Assembly: GCF_000743535.1 (NCBI RefSeq)
Contig: NZ_AVCJ01000003.1
Coordinates: 1 to 64,000, forward strand
DNA: 64,000 bases
Direction of reading: 5' to 3'
From: Arenimonas donghaensis DSM 18148 = HO3-R19
GTDB taxonomy: Bacteria > Pseudomonadota > Gammaproteobacteria > Xanthomonadales > Xanthomonadaceae
Positions 37,310-46,417 of this stretch are shown here, piece by piece. How positions within the stretch are numbered: position 1 is the first letter of the stretch; the number at the start of each line of letters is the position of its first letter. Position numbers and translations under genes: made by a program. Below the pieces are notes generated by a model. That model saw only the letters and a list, made by a program, of their open reading frames with translations. It ran no database searches and had not been told where the DNA came from.

Positions 37310-38565
37310 TCGAACGCCTGCGCTCGCTGCTGCGATCCCTGCGCCAGCGCCTGTGGGCGAAGCCGCTGGCGGCCTGCCTGCTGTCGGTCGTCGGCGTGGG
37401 GCTGGCTTCGGCGCTGGACAACAAGTGGCTGATGGAGAAGCCACCCGAGGTGTCGGCCGAATCGATTGAATCGCTGCTGTCGATCATCGCCTCGAGCATG
37501 CTGGTGATCGCCATCTTCGCCGCCGGCGCCATGGTCTCGGCCTATGCCTCGGCCAGCAACAACGCCTCGCCGCGCTCGTTCCCGCTGGTGCTGGCCGACG
37601 ACGTTTCCCAGAACGCGTATTCGATCTTCGTGGGCGCCTTCATCTTCGGCGTGGTCGGGCTGGTGGCCTTGCAGAACAACAGCTTCGGCACCACGGGGCG
37701 CTTCGTGCTTTTCATCGAAACGGCCCTGGTGTTCGCGATGGTCATCCTGACCTTCGTGCGCTGGGTGGACCGCATCGCCCGGCTGGGCCGCCAGGGCAAC
37801 ACGATCGACCAGGTCGAACAGGCCGCCGCCGATGCCATCCGGCGTTATCGCCGACGCGCGGGTCCCGGGGACCAGACGCTGGACGGTCCGCACTCGGTCG
37901 TCGCGGCCGACACGGTGGGCTACCTTCAGGAGGTCAAACTGGAGGCCTTGCAGGCGTGTGCCGAAGCCAGTGGCCAGGCCCTGGAGGTGCTGGAGTTGCC
38001 CGGTGCGTTCATCGTCGCCGGCCAACCCCTGCTGCGCGCCTATGGCGGTGATGCGCCGGCCGAAGGCGAATGGGCTGACCGCTTGCGCACGGCCTTTCGC
38101 ATCGGCAGTGCGCGCGAATTCGATGAAGATCCGCGTTTCGGCCTGGTGGTGTTGTCCGAAATCGCGGGCCGCGCCCTGTCCCCCGCCGTGAACGACCCTG
38201 GCACGGCGATCGACGTGCTGGGCCGGATCGTCCGGCTGTTCACGCTGTGGGAAGAGTCCGGGCGGGATCCCCCGCATCCGCCCTGCGCACCGGCCGTGCG
38301 CCTCCCGGCGCTCACCAGCGCCGACCTGGTCGAGGATGCCTTCACCGCCACGGCCCGCGACGGTGCCGGCAGCATCGAAGTCGTCTGCCGCCTGCTCAAG
38401 GCCCTGGAGGCCGTCGCGGACCTGGGCGACACGGTCCTCGCAGGCGCCGCGCGCCAGCAGGCCCGCGAGGCCCTGGCCATGGCGGAAGCGAAGCTACCCC
38501 TGCCCGAACACGTCGAGCGTGCCCGGCACCTGGCGCGGTTCGCCGCACCGTCCCCGCAAGCGTAG
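37306..38565 (+). CDS. DUF2254 family membrane protein
   Basis: A 419-residue protein with four N-terminal membrane segments (about 18-38, 60-80, 103-123, 130-150) and a large soluble C-terminal part (about 170-419). The soluble domain has ALSPAVNDPGTAIDVL, the DUF2254 signature. Function unknown. It is the last gene of the 35958-38565 group and is followed by a strong bidirectional terminator. Confidence 0.85.
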   Translation: MIERLRSLLRSLRQRLWAKPLAACLLSVVGVGLASALDNKWLMEKPPEVSAESIESLLSIIASSMLVIAIFAAGAMVSAYASASNNASPRSFPLVLADDVSQNAYSIFVGAFIFGVVGLVALQNNSFGTTGRFVLFIETALVFAMVILTFVRWVDRIARLGRQGNTIDQVEQAAADAIRRYRRRAGPGDQTLDGPHSVVAADTVGYLQEVKLEALQACAEASGQALEVLELPGAFIVAGQPLLRAYGGDAPAEGEWADRLRTAFRIGSAREFDEDPRFGLVVLSEIAGRALSPAVNDPGTAIDVLGRIVRLFTLWEESGRDPPHPPCAPAVRLPALTSADLVEDAFTATARDGAGSIEVVCRLLKALEAVADLGDTVLAGAARQQAREALAMAEAKLPLPEHVERARHLARFAAPSPQA

Positions 38566-38587
38566 GCAGGCTGGGATCGCGTAATTG

Positions 38588-38613
38588 AAAAGGGCGCCCG
38601 GAGGCGCCCTTTT
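38588..38613. terminator. Bidirectional intrinsic terminator
   Basis: An 11-bp perfect stem AAAAGGGCGCC / GGCGCCCTTTT with loop CGGA. The A-run and T-run at its ends let it stop transcription of both the DUF2254 gene and the convergent isocitrate dehydrogenase gene. Confidence 0.9.
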
Positions 38614-38633
38614 CGTTCATCGCGCCCGCAGGC

Positions 38634-39644
38634 TCAGCCTTTGGCGCGGGCGGCAATGGCCTGGGCGAAGGACTGGGTGGTGCCGCTGCCGCCGAGGTCG
38701 GGCGTCAGGTTGTCCTTGGCCGCCATGGCGTCGACGATGGCCTTGCGCAGGCGCGCGGCCGCCTCGTTGTGGTCGAGGTGGTCGAGCATCTGGGCGGCGC
38801 CGAGCAGCAGCGCCACCGGGTTGGCGATGCCCTTGCCGGCGATGTCGGGAGCCGAGCCGTGCACGGCCTCGAAGATCGCCGCCTCGGTGCCGATGTTGGC
38901 GCCCGGGGCCAGGCCCAGGCCACCGACCAGGCCGGCGCAGAGGTCGGAGATGATGTCGCCGAACAGGTTGGTGGTGACGATCACGTCGAACTGCTCGGGG
39001 CGCATCACCAGCTGCATGCAGGTGTTGTCCACGATCATGTCGTTGCACTGGATGTCCGGGTACTCGGTGGCCACCTGGCGCGCGACCTTCAGGAACAGGC
39101 CGGAAGTCGACTTGAGGATGTTCGCCTTGTGCACCACGGTCACCTTCTTGCGGCCGGTGCGGCGAGCCAGGTCGAAGGCGTAGCGCACGATGCGCTCGGA
39201 GCCGCGACGGGTGATCTTCTGGGTGAGCGTGGCGGTTTCGCCGTCGGCGGTGAGGTTCTGGCCCTCGCCGATGTAGGCGCCCTCGGTGTTCTCGCGCACC
39301 GTGATCAGGTCGATGTTCTCGTAACGCGACTTGGTGTTCGGGAAGCTGATCGCCGGACGCACGTTGGCGTACAGGTCGAAGCGCTTGCGCAGCTCGACGT
39401 TGATCGAGGAGAAGCCTTCGCCGACCGGCGTGGTCAGCGGGCTCTTGAGCGCCACGCGATGCTTGCGGATGGCGTCCATGGTGGCGGCGGGCAGCAGTTC
39501 ACCCTGCTTCTCGTAGGCCACCAGGCCGGCCTCGACGAAATCGTAGGAAAGCCCCAGATCCAGCGCGTCGAGCACCTGCAGGGTGGCGTCCATGATTTCC
39601 GGGCCAATACCGTCGCCGCGGATCACCGCAATCGTCTGGGTCAT
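38634..39644 (-). CDS. Isocitrate dehydrogenase, NAD-dependent type
   Basis: Oxidises isocitrate to 2-oxoglutarate in the TCA cycle. The 336 residues belong to the IDH/IPMDH family; the SINVELRKRFDLYANVRP segment is the isocitrate-type phosphate-site motif rather than the LLxLR of isopropylmalate dehydrogenase. In the cofactor loop, APDIAGKG places Asp267-Ile268 where the NADP-dependent E. coli enzyme has Lys-Tyr, so NAD is the predicted cofactor. Homoisocitrate dehydrogenase is a less likely alternative. It is transcribed alone, with a CATAATAT-like AT-rich box upstream near 39700. Confidence 0.9.
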   Translation of the reverse strand: MTQTIAVIRGDGIGPEIMDATLQVLDALDLGLSYDFVEAGLVAYEKQGELLPAATMDAIRKHRVALKSPLTTPVGEGFSSINVELRKRFDLYANVRPAISFPNTKSRYENIDLITVRENTEGAYIGEGQNLTADGETATLTQKITRRGSERIVRYAFDLARRTGRKKVTVVHKANILKSTSGLFLKVARQVATEYPDIQCNDMIVDNTCMQLVMRPEQFDVIVTTNLFGDIISDLCAGLVGGLGLAPGANIGTEAAIFEAVHGSAPDIAGKGIANPVALLLGAAQMLDHLDHNEAAARLRKAIVDAMAAKDNLTPDLGGSGTTQSFAQAIAARAKG

Positions 39645-39753
39645 AAAATCCTTCTTTTTTCAACTGGTTATGGCGACAGAGCAGCCGCCAAAGGCGCGAT
39701 ATTATGCCTCAAACCGGGAGGACCCGTGCGATTGGACCTTGGTTGGGGGGCGG

Positions 39754-40149
39754 TCAGTGACCGTGTCCGGGCGGCTCCGCCGCGCCCTCGGCCTGCCCGG
39801 CTTCGAGTTGGTCCAGGAAATCCACCGCCCGGCGCAGGTGCGGGATGACGATGGAGCCGCCGACCACCAGCGACACGCTGAAAGCCTCGAAAAGCTCCTC
39901 GCGGCTCACCCCGGCCTGCTTGCATTGGGCCACGTGGTAGGCAATGCAGTCGTCGCAGCGCAAGACCATCGACGCCGTCAGGCCCATCAGCTCCTTGGTC
40001 CTGGTGTCGAGCGCGCCAGCCCGGTAGGTCTGGGTGTCGAGCGCGAAGAAGCGACGAACGACCTGGTTGTCCTCGGCCAGGATGCGTTCGTTCATGCGCT
40101 TGCGGAACTGGCTGAACTCGCGGACGCGATCGTCCTCGCCGGCGCTCAT
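39754..40149 (-). CDS. Carboxymuconolactone decarboxylase family (AhpD-like) protein
   Basis: A 131-residue all-helical CMD protein. The redox motif RCDDCIAYH supplies C65, C68 and H72, the AhpD-type CxxC-xxxH arrangement used to pass electrons to peroxidases, so a thiol-disulfide role is more likely than decarboxylation. The ATG at 40149 overlaps the stop of the glutaredoxin gene by four bases. The frame is open upstream through grxC but without family match. Confidence 0.85.
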   Translation of the reverse strand: MSAGEDDRVREFSQFRKRMNERILAEDNQVVRRFFALDTQTYRAGALDTRTKELMGLTASMVLRCDDCIAYHVAQCKQAGVSREELFEAFSVSLVVGGSIVIPHLRRAVDFLDQLEAGQAEGAAEPPGHGH

Positions 40150-40406
40150 GCCTGGGCCTCCAGCAGCGGCGCCAGTCCGCCGGCGCGGTCCAGGGCCACG
40201 AGTTCGTCGTAGCCGCCGACATGGGTTTCGCCCACGAAGATCTGCGGCACCGACGTACGCTGGGTCCGGGCCATCATCTCGCGGCGGCGTTCGAGGTCCA
40301 GGTCGACCCGGACCTCCTCCCACTGCGCGCCGCGGGACTTGAGGAAATTCTTGGCCGCCACGCAGTAGGGGCAGATGGCGGTGGTGTACATCACGACCTT
40401 GGACAC
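40146..40406 (-). CDS. grxC: Glutaredoxin 3
   Basis: A glutathione-dependent disulfide reductase of 86 residues. The active site C12-P-Y-C15 is near the N-terminus, followed by the cis-proline TSVPQIFVGETHVGGYDEL region that binds glutathione. The start is GTG at 40406 after a GGAGAA ribosome site. It is translationally coupled to the AhpD-like gene, so the two probably share a redox task. Confidence 0.93.
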   Translation of the reverse strand: MSKVVMYTTAICPYCVAAKNFLKSRGAQWEEVRVDLDLERRREMMARTQRTSVPQIFVGETHVGGYDELVALDRAGGLAPLLEAQA

Positions 40407-40500
40407 GGGGTTCTCCGGGTTGATATCGCCAAGTCTGGGGCCGCCGGGCGGGTATTTCCAGCCATTGGCTGCAACACTCAGGCACGGACCGGCGGATTAA

Positions 40501-40540
40501 CCGCGGGTTCACCCGCGGCGGACCGCTCAGCCGCTATGCT
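40501..40540 (+). promoter_or_regulatory. Hairpin and -10-like box upstream of the bepA-like gene
   Basis: CCGCGGG-ttca-CCCGCGG (40501-40518) is a perfect 7-bp inverted repeat, and TATGCT (40535-40540) is a -10-like box. The box covers the upstream in-frame ATG (40536), which argues that translation starts at the TTG at 40566. Confidence 0.4.
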
Positions 40541-40565
40541 TTGCTTCCCCTGCCCGGAGCCTGCC

Positions 40566-42170
40566 TTGCGCATCCTCGCCACCGCCGCCCTCAGCCTGGC
40601 CATCACCCTGGCCGTCGGCGCCCGTGCGCAGGACACCAGCCTGCCCGACATCGGCTCGTCGGCGGCGGAGATGATCGACCCGGGTACCGAGGCCGAATAC
40701 GGGGCCTACCTGCGCTACGAACTGCGCCGCCTGGACATGCTCGTCGAAGACCCGCTGGTGGACGACTGGCTGCAGTCGATGGGCTACCGGCTGGCCGCGG
40801 CCAGCGACGTGCCCAGGCACGGGTTCACGTTCTTCATGATGCGCGACCGGCAGATCAACGCTTTCGCCACCCTGGGCGGCTACATCGGCATGAACGCCGG
40901 CCTGGTGCTGACCGCCGAGACCGAAGCCGAGGTCGCCGGCGTGATGGCCCACGAAATCGCCCACGTCACCCAGCGCCACGTCCTGCGCGCCTATGAACGC
41001 GCCAGCAAGGACCAGGTGCCGATCATGCTGGCCATGCTCGGCGCGATCGTCGCCGCCCAGGCCGTGGGCGACAGCGGTGGCCAGGACAGCTCCAGCTCCA
41101 ATGCCTCGATGGCCGCCGTGGCCGGCGCCATGGCCCTGATCCAGCAGCGCCAGATCGACTACACGCGCTCGAACGAATCCGAAGCCGACCGCATCGGCAT
41201 CCAGACCCTGTCCCGGGCCGGCTTCGACCCCAATGGCATGGCCGACTTCTTCGAACGCATGCAGCGGGCCAACCGCGGCAACTCCGGTGGCTACCAGCTG
41301 CCGGAATACCTGCGCACCCATCCGGTCACCACGACCCGCATCAGTGAAACGCGGCAGCTGGCCAACCGCATCGGCGGCGCCGCCGGCCGCCAGCCCACCG
41401 CCGTGCGCACGCCGGGATCGCTGCTGCTGCCAGGCGAACTGAGCCTGGCCACAAGCGGCGGCAGCGCCTTCGACCGCGACCACATCTTCCCCTGGGCCCG
41501 CGAACGCCTGCGCGTGCTCAGCGCCAGCAGTGCCCGCCAGGCCCTGCTCGAATACGAGGCCCTGGCCAAGGTGGCCGACCCGGACGACAGCGACGCCTTG
41601 CAGTACGGCCTGGCCCTGGCCCAGCAGCGTGCCGGCCGGCCGCGCGAAGCCGCGACCACGCTCGACGCCCTGCTTGAACGCCACCCGGGCGACCTGTGGC
41701 TGGAACTGGCCCGCGCCGAATCCGCCGCCCGCTACCGCCAGCCTGCCGAGGCCAGCGAACGCTTCGAGGCCCTGCTCAAGCGCCACCCGGAGAGCCGCGC
41801 GGTAAGGCTTTCCTACGCCGAGGTCCTGGGCGAGCGCGCCACGCCCGAGGCCGGCCGGCGCGCCCAGGACGTGCTGCGCCCGCTGGTGCCGACGGCCGGT
41901 GACGACCCCCTGTTCCAGCGCAATTTCGCCCGCGCCAGCGAACTGGCCGGCGACGAAGTCCGGGCCGGCGAAGCCTATGCCGAGGCCGCCTTCCTGAACG
42001 GCCGGGCGGTGGACGCGCTCAACCAGCTCGAGCGCCTCAAGCAGCGCGAAGACCTGAGCTACTACCAGCGGGCCCGCATCGAGGCCCGCATGGCCGCCAT
42101 CACCCCGGTGGTGCTGGAAATGCGACGCCAGGGCATCCGCGCCGAAGAGCAGCGCCCGGACCAGCGCTGA
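40566..42170 (+). CDS. M48 family metalloprotease with TPR repeats (BepA-like)
   Basis: A periplasmic chaperone/protease of the BepA type, which assists or removes misassembled outer membrane proteins. The 534 residues comprise a signal peptide (about 1-22), an M48 domain with HEIAH (129-133) and the downstream zinc glutamate in NESEADRIG, and C-terminal TPR-like helices (about 310-520). The TTG start is chosen for its GGAG ribosome site six bases upstream; an in-frame ATG at 40536 would add ten residues before the signal peptide. It ends 83 bases before phoB. Confidence 0.88.
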   Translation: MRILATAALSLAITLAVGARAQDTSLPDIGSSAAEMIDPGTEAEYGAYLRYELRRLDMLVEDPLVDDWLQSMGYRLAAASDVPRHGFTFFMMRDRQINAFATLGGYIGMNAGLVLTAETEAEVAGVMAHEIAHVTQRHVLRAYERASKDQVPIMLAMLGAIVAAQAVGDSGGQDSSSSNASMAAVAGAMALIQQRQIDYTRSNESEADRIGIQTLSRAGFDPNGMADFFERMQRANRGNSGGYQLPEYLRTHPVTTTRISETRQLANRIGGAAGRQPTAVRTPGSLLLPGELSLATSGGSAFDRDHIFPWARERLRVLSASSARQALLEYEALAKVADPDDSDALQYGLALAQQRAGRPREAATTLDALLERHPGDLWLELARAESAARYRQPAEASERFEALLKRHPESRAVRLSYAEVLGERATPEAGRRAQDVLRPLVPTAGDDPLFQRNFARASELAGDEVRAGEAYAEAAFLNGRAVDALNQLERLKQREDLSYYQRARIEARMAAITPVVLEMRRQGIRAEEQRPDQR

Positions 42171-42185
42171 CACCTTTTCCGGCCG

Positions 42186-42203
42186 GTGTCACGCAGGGGT
42201 CAC
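42186..42203 (+). promoter_or_regulatory. Pho-box-like site upstream of phoB
   Basis: GTGTCAC (42186-42192), a 4-base spacer and GGGTCAC (42197-42203) form a direct repeat with 11-base phasing, the geometry of the PhoB site (CTGTCAT-n4-CTGTCAT). Each half matches the consensus at five of seven positions. It lies 50 bases before the phoB GTG and suggests autoregulation. Confidence 0.6.
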
Positions 42204-42253
42204 AAAAGTTTTATCTACTTGCACCCGACCCCACCCGATGACACGGTACGCCA

Positions 42254-42946
42254 GTGCAAAAGCGCATTCTTATTGTTGATGACGAACCCGCCATCCGGGA
42301 CATGGTGGCCTATGCCCTGCGCAAGGCGGACTATGAACCCGCCCACGCCGGCGACGCCCGCGAGGCCCAGGTCGCGATCTCCGAGAAGGTGCCCGACCTG
42401 ATCCTGCTCGACTGGATGCTGCCCGGCACCTCCGGCCTGGAGCTGGCCCGGCGCTGGCGCAAGGACGAGCTGACCCGCGACGTGCCGATCATCATGCTCA
42501 CCGCCCGCGGCGAAGAGAACGACCGGGTTTCTGGCCTGGAGTCGGGCGTCGACGACTACGTCGTCAAACCCTTCAGCGCCCGCGAGCTGCTGGCCCGCAT
42601 CCGGGCCGTGATGCGCCGCGCCCGCGACGACGAGGACGACGGTTCGGTGGCGGTCGGCGCCCTGCGCATCGACGGCGCCGCGCATCGCGTGTTCGCCAGC
42701 GACCAGCCGCTGCACGTCGGCCCGACTGAATACCGGCTCCTGCATTTTTTCATGACCCACGCCGAGCGCGTCTATACCCGCACCCAGCTGCTCGACCACG
42801 TCTGGGGCGGCAACGTCTACGTCGAGGAGCGCACCGTGGACGTGCACATCCGGCGCCTGCGCAAGGCGCTTGAACCCTTCGGCCTGGACACCATGGTGCA
42901 GACCGTGCGCGGCGCCGGCTACCGCTTCTCGGCGGCCGCGGACTGA
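42254..42946 (+). CDS. phoB: Phosphate regulon response regulator PhoB
   Basis: A 230-residue OmpR-type transcription factor. The receiver domain (about 3-120) has acidic residues D9-D10, the phosphorylated D53 in LLDWMLPG and K105; the winged-helix domain (about 130-228) includes the RTVDVHIRRLRKAL recognition region. The start is GTG at 42254. Position directly before a PhoR-type kinase and ppk supports the phosphate assignment. An upstream Pho-box-like site is consistent with self-control. Confidence 0.95.
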   Translation: MQKRILIVDDEPAIRDMVAYALRKADYEPAHAGDAREAQVAISEKVPDLILLDWMLPGTSGLELARRWRKDELTRDVPIIMLTARGEENDRVSGLESGVDDYVVKPFSARELLARIRAVMRRARDDEDDGSVAVGALRIDGAAHRVFASDQPLHVGPTEYRLLHFFMTHAERVYTRTQLLDHVWGGNVYVEERTVDVHIRRLRKALEPFGLDTMVQTVRGAGYRFSAAAD

Positions 42947-42959
42947 GGCCGGCCAGCAC

Positions 42960-44318
42960 ATGAGCGTTTCGATCCTGCTGCGGCTGGCCTGGCGCCAGTC
43001 CCTGATTCGCCTGCTGCTGTTTTACGCCGCGGCGCTGGGGCTGGGCGTGCTTCTGGGGGAGCCGTGGTGGGCGCTGGGCCTGGCCACCTGCGTGGTCGCC
43101 GCGCGCGCCTACTGGCGGCTTTACCGGGTGCTGCGCTTCCTGGATTGGCGCAAGCAGCTGCGCACCGTCGACGGGCAGGGCCTTTGGGCGGCGCTGGAGA
43201 CCCTGATCCACCGCCGCCAGACCGAGAACCGCCGGCGCGGACGACGCCTGGTGGGGCTGCTGCGCGCCTACCGCCAGGCCGCCACCGCCATGCCCGACGG
43301 TGCCCTGGTGATCGGCCGCCGCGACGGCCGGCTCGTCTGGTTCAACAAGACCGCCCGGCACCTGCTGGGCCTGCGCTATCCGCAGGCCCTGGGCGAGCCG
43401 CTGGTCGAGACCTTCGGCGCCCAGGCGCGGGTGCGCGAATGGCTGGCGGCGGGACACACCGACGAACCGCTGACCGACCTGGCCAGCCCGGCCGACCCGA
43501 TGGTCCGCATCAGCCTCCGGCTGATCCCCTACTCCAGCTCGCAGTGGCTGGTGGTGGTGCGCGACGTCAGCAAGCTGATGCGGCTTGAACAGGTGCGCCG
43601 GGACTTCGTCGCCAACGTCTCGCACGAACTGCGCACCCCGCTGACCGTGGTGCACGGCTACCTGGACATGATCGAGCCGGCGGAACACCCCGAGCTGGCG
43701 ACCATGGTCGAGGAAATGCGCCGCCAGTCCCAGCGCATGACCCAGCTCGTCGAAGACCTGCTGACCCTGTCCCGGCTCGAGGCCCAGGAATCGCTGCCCG
43801 AAGAATCCCTGGCGATGGCGCCGATGCTGGTGACGCTGCGCCGCGAAGCCGAAGCCCTGAGCCAGGGCCGGCACACTGTGCGCGTGGAGGACACCGCGGG
43901 CTGCGACCTCACCGGCTCCACCAAGGAGCTGCACAGCGCTTTCTCCAACCTGGTGTCCAATGCCATCCGCTACACCCCGACCGGGGGCCAGGTGCTCATC
44001 CGGTTCGAGCCGGTGGCCGGTGGTGGCGTGCGCCTGGCCGTGCAGGACACCGGCTACGGAATCCCGGAACAGCACCTTCCGCGCATCACCGAGCGTTTCT
44101 ACCGGGTTTCCACCAGCCGCTCGCGCGAGTCCGGTGGCACCGGCCTGGGCCTGTCGATCGTCAAGCACGTACTGAGCCTGCACCAGGCCCGGCTGGAGGT
44201 GCAGAGCGAGGTCGGCCGCGGCAGCACCTTTGCCTGCGTTTTCGGGCCGGCCCGGGTCAGGATGCGCCCGGCGCCGGGCAGCGCGGGCGCCGACGAAGGC
44301 CCGGAAGACGTAAGCTAA
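42960..44318 (+). CDS. phoR: Phosphate regulon sensor kinase PhoR
   Basis: A 452-residue membrane histidine kinase. Two close N-terminal hydrophobic segments (about 16-32 and 37-52) with almost no periplasmic loop are typical of PhoR, which senses phosphate through the Pst transporter rather than directly. A PAS domain (about 110-205) precedes the HisKA box with H222 in VSHELRTPL, then N-box NLVSNAIRYTP, DTGYGIP and GGTGLGLSIVKH. It begins 13 bases after phoB. The pst/phoU genes are not in the window. Confidence 0.95.
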   Translation: MSVSILLRLAWRQSLIRLLLFYAAALGLGVLLGEPWWALGLATCVVAARAYWRLYRVLRFLDWRKQLRTVDGQGLWAALETLIHRRQTENRRRGRRLVGLLRAYRQAATAMPDGALVIGRRDGRLVWFNKTARHLLGLRYPQALGEPLVETFGAQARVREWLAAGHTDEPLTDLASPADPMVRISLRLIPYSSSQWLVVVRDVSKLMRLEQVRRDFVANVSHELRTPLTVVHGYLDMIEPAEHPELATMVEEMRRQSQRMTQLVEDLLTLSRLEAQESLPEESLAMAPMLVTLRREAEALSQGRHTVRVEDTAGCDLTGSTKELHSAFSNLVSNAIRYTPTGGQVLIRFEPVAGGGVRLAVQDTGYGIPEQHLPRITERFYRVSTSRSRESGGTGLGLSIVKHVLSLHQARLEVQSEVGRGSTFACVFGPARVRMRPAPGSAGADEGPEDVS

Positions 44319-44322
44319 GGGC

Positions 44323-46413
44323 ATGAGTCCCGAACCCGCCGACACCAGCGCCGCGCCGGCCGACCCGCAAGCGCCCGAGCTCTACCTCAACCGCGAACTC
44401 TCGCAGCTGGAGTTCAATTTCAGGGTCCTGGCCCAGGCCAAGGACCCGCGGGTGCCGCTGCTCGAGCGGCTCAAGTACCTGTGCATCAGCTGCACGAACC
44501 TCGACGAATTCTTCGAGATTCGCGCCGCCACCGTGCGCACCGCGCTGCAGTTCGGCGGGCCGCTGCCGCCGGACGGCATCCAGCCGTCCCGGGCCCTGGA
44601 GCTCATCCACGACAAGGCCGCCGAACTGGTGGCCGAGCAGTACCGCTACTGGAACGAGGCCCTGCGCCCCGAGCTCAATGCCGCCGGCATCCGCATCCTC
44701 GCCAATTCGGCCTGGAACGCGCGCCAGCGCAAGTGGCTGCACCGTTATTTCCGCGACGAATTGCTGCCGGTGCTTTCGCCCCTGGGCCTGGACCCGGTGC
44801 ATCCGTTCCCGCGCATCCTCAACAAGTCGCTCAACGTCGTGGTGGTGCTGGAAGGCAAGGACGCGTTCGGCCGCAACGGTGGCATGGCCATCGTCCGCGC
44901 GCCGCGCTCGCTGCCGCGCATCATCCAGCTGCCGCCGGAAATCTCCGGCGGCCAGCATGATTTCGTGCTGCTTTCGGCGGTGCTCACCGCCTTCGTCGAC
45001 GACCTGTTCACCGGCATGCGGGTCAAGGGCGCCTACCAGTTCCGCGTGACCCGCAACTCCGAGCTGTTCGTCGACGAGGAGGAAGTCGAAAACCTCGCCA
45101 GCGCGCTCAAGGACGAACTGGCCAGCCGCGGCTTCCGGCCGGCGGTGCGGCTCGAGATCGCCGAGAACTGCCCCCGGCCGATCGTGCACACCCTGCTGCA
45201 GAACTTCGGCCTGAGCGAAAACGCGGTGTACCGGATCAACGGGCCGGTCAATCTCAACCGGGTCACCCAGGTCTACGACCTGGTCGACCGGCCGGACCTG
45301 AAGTTCCCGGCCTTCAAGCCCGGACCCGTGGCGATCGACGAAGAATCCCCGTTCGAAACCCTGCGCCAGCGCGACGTGCTGCTGCACCACCCCTACCAGG
45401 GTTTCCAGTCGGTGCTCGACCTGCTCCAGCACGCCGCCAACGACCCGGACGTGCTGGCGATCAAGCAGACGCTCTACCGCACCGGCAAGGACAGCAAGAT
45501 CATCGACCACCTGATCACGGCCGCCCGCAACGGCAAGGACGTGACGGTGTGCGTCGAACTGCGGGCGCGTTTCGACGAAGAAGCCAACATCCACCTGGCC
45601 GACCAGCTCCAGGAGGCCGGCGTGCAGGTGATGTACGGCGTGGTGGGCTACAAGACCCACGCCAAGATGATGTTGATCGTGCGCCGCGAGGGCAAGAAGC
45701 TGCAGCGCTACGTGCACCTGGGCACCGGCAACTACCACGCCGGCACTGCCCGCGCCTACACCGACATCGGCCTGATGAGCTCGCATCCCGATATCGCCGC
45801 CGACGTGCACGACATCTTCCAGCAGCTGTCCGGGCTGGCGCCGGCGATCAAGCTGCGCAAGATGATGCAGTCGCCCTTCACCCTGCACAAAGGCATCCTC
45901 GCCCGCATCGAGCGCGAGGCCAAGCTGGCGCGCGCGGGCAAGGGCGGCCACATCATCGCCAAGATGAACGCGCTCAACGAGGCCCAGGTCATCCGGGCGC
46001 TTTACGAGGCATCCCAGGCCGGCGTGAAGATCGAACTGATCGTGCGCGGCGCCTGCTGCCTGCGCCCCGGCGTGCCCGGGATGTCCGAGAACATCACGGT
46101 GCGTTCGGTGGTCGGCCGTTTCCTGGAACACAGCCGCGTCTACTGGTTCGGCAACGGCGGCAAGGCCGAGACGTTCTGCTCCAGCGCCGACTGGATGGAG
46201 CGCAACCTGCTGCGCCGGGTCGAGACCTGCTTCCCCATCCTCGACCCGCGCCTGGCCGAACGCGTCTACGACGAGGAGTTGGCGAACTACCTCAACGACA
46301 ACCAGCAGGCCTGGGAACTGCGCGAGGACGGCAGTTATGTCCGCGTCTCGCCGGCCGCCGACGAGATGCCCTATTCTGCCCAGGGCGCGCTCCTGGCCAA
46401 ACTTTGCGGATGA
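44323..46413 (+). CDS. ppk1: Polyphosphate kinase 1
   Basis: Makes inorganic polyphosphate from ATP. The 696 residues show the four-domain PPK1 organisation; the autophosphorylated histidine is His446 in YKTHAKMMLIVRR, and His472 in LGTGNYHAGTARAYTD is the second conserved histidine. The start LYLNRELSQLEFNFRVL is diagnostic. The ATG lies four bases after phoR, and the ppx start is four bases after the stop, so phosphate sensing and polyphosphate turnover are cotranscribed. Confidence 0.97.
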   Translation: MSPEPADTSAAPADPQAPELYLNRELSQLEFNFRVLAQAKDPRVPLLERLKYLCISCTNLDEFFEIRAATVRTALQFGGPLPPDGIQPSRALELIHDKAAELVAEQYRYWNEALRPELNAAGIRILANSAWNARQRKWLHRYFRDELLPVLSPLGLDPVHPFPRILNKSLNVVVVLEGKDAFGRNGGMAIVRAPRSLPRIIQLPPEISGGQHDFVLLSAVLTAFVDDLFTGMRVKGAYQFRVTRNSELFVDEEEVENLASALKDELASRGFRPAVRLEIAENCPRPIVHTLLQNFGLSENAVYRINGPVNLNRVTQVYDLVDRPDLKFPAFKPGPVAIDEESPFETLRQRDVLLHHPYQGFQSVLDLLQHAANDPDVLAIKQTLYRTGKDSKIIDHLITAARNGKDVTVCVELRARFDEEANIHLADQLQEAGVQVMYGVVGYKTHAKMMLIVRREGKKLQRYVHLGTGNYHAGTARAYTDIGLMSSHPDIAADVHDIFQQLSGLAPAIKLRKMMQSPFTLHKGILARIEREAKLARAGKGGHIIAKMNALNEAQVIRALYEASQAGVKIELIVRGACCLRPGVPGMSENITVRSVVGRFLEHSRVYWFGNGGKAETFCSSADWMERNLLRRVETCFPILDPRLAERVYDEELANYLNDNQQAWELREDGSYVRVSPAADEMPYSAQGALLAKLCG

Positions 46414-46417
46414 CCCG

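Noticed and set aside
40221-40565. An extended N-terminus for the BepA-like protease
   Set aside because: The upstream part is out of frame with grxC and would precede a clear signal peptide; the TTG at 40566 has a better ribosome site and lies after the -10-like box.
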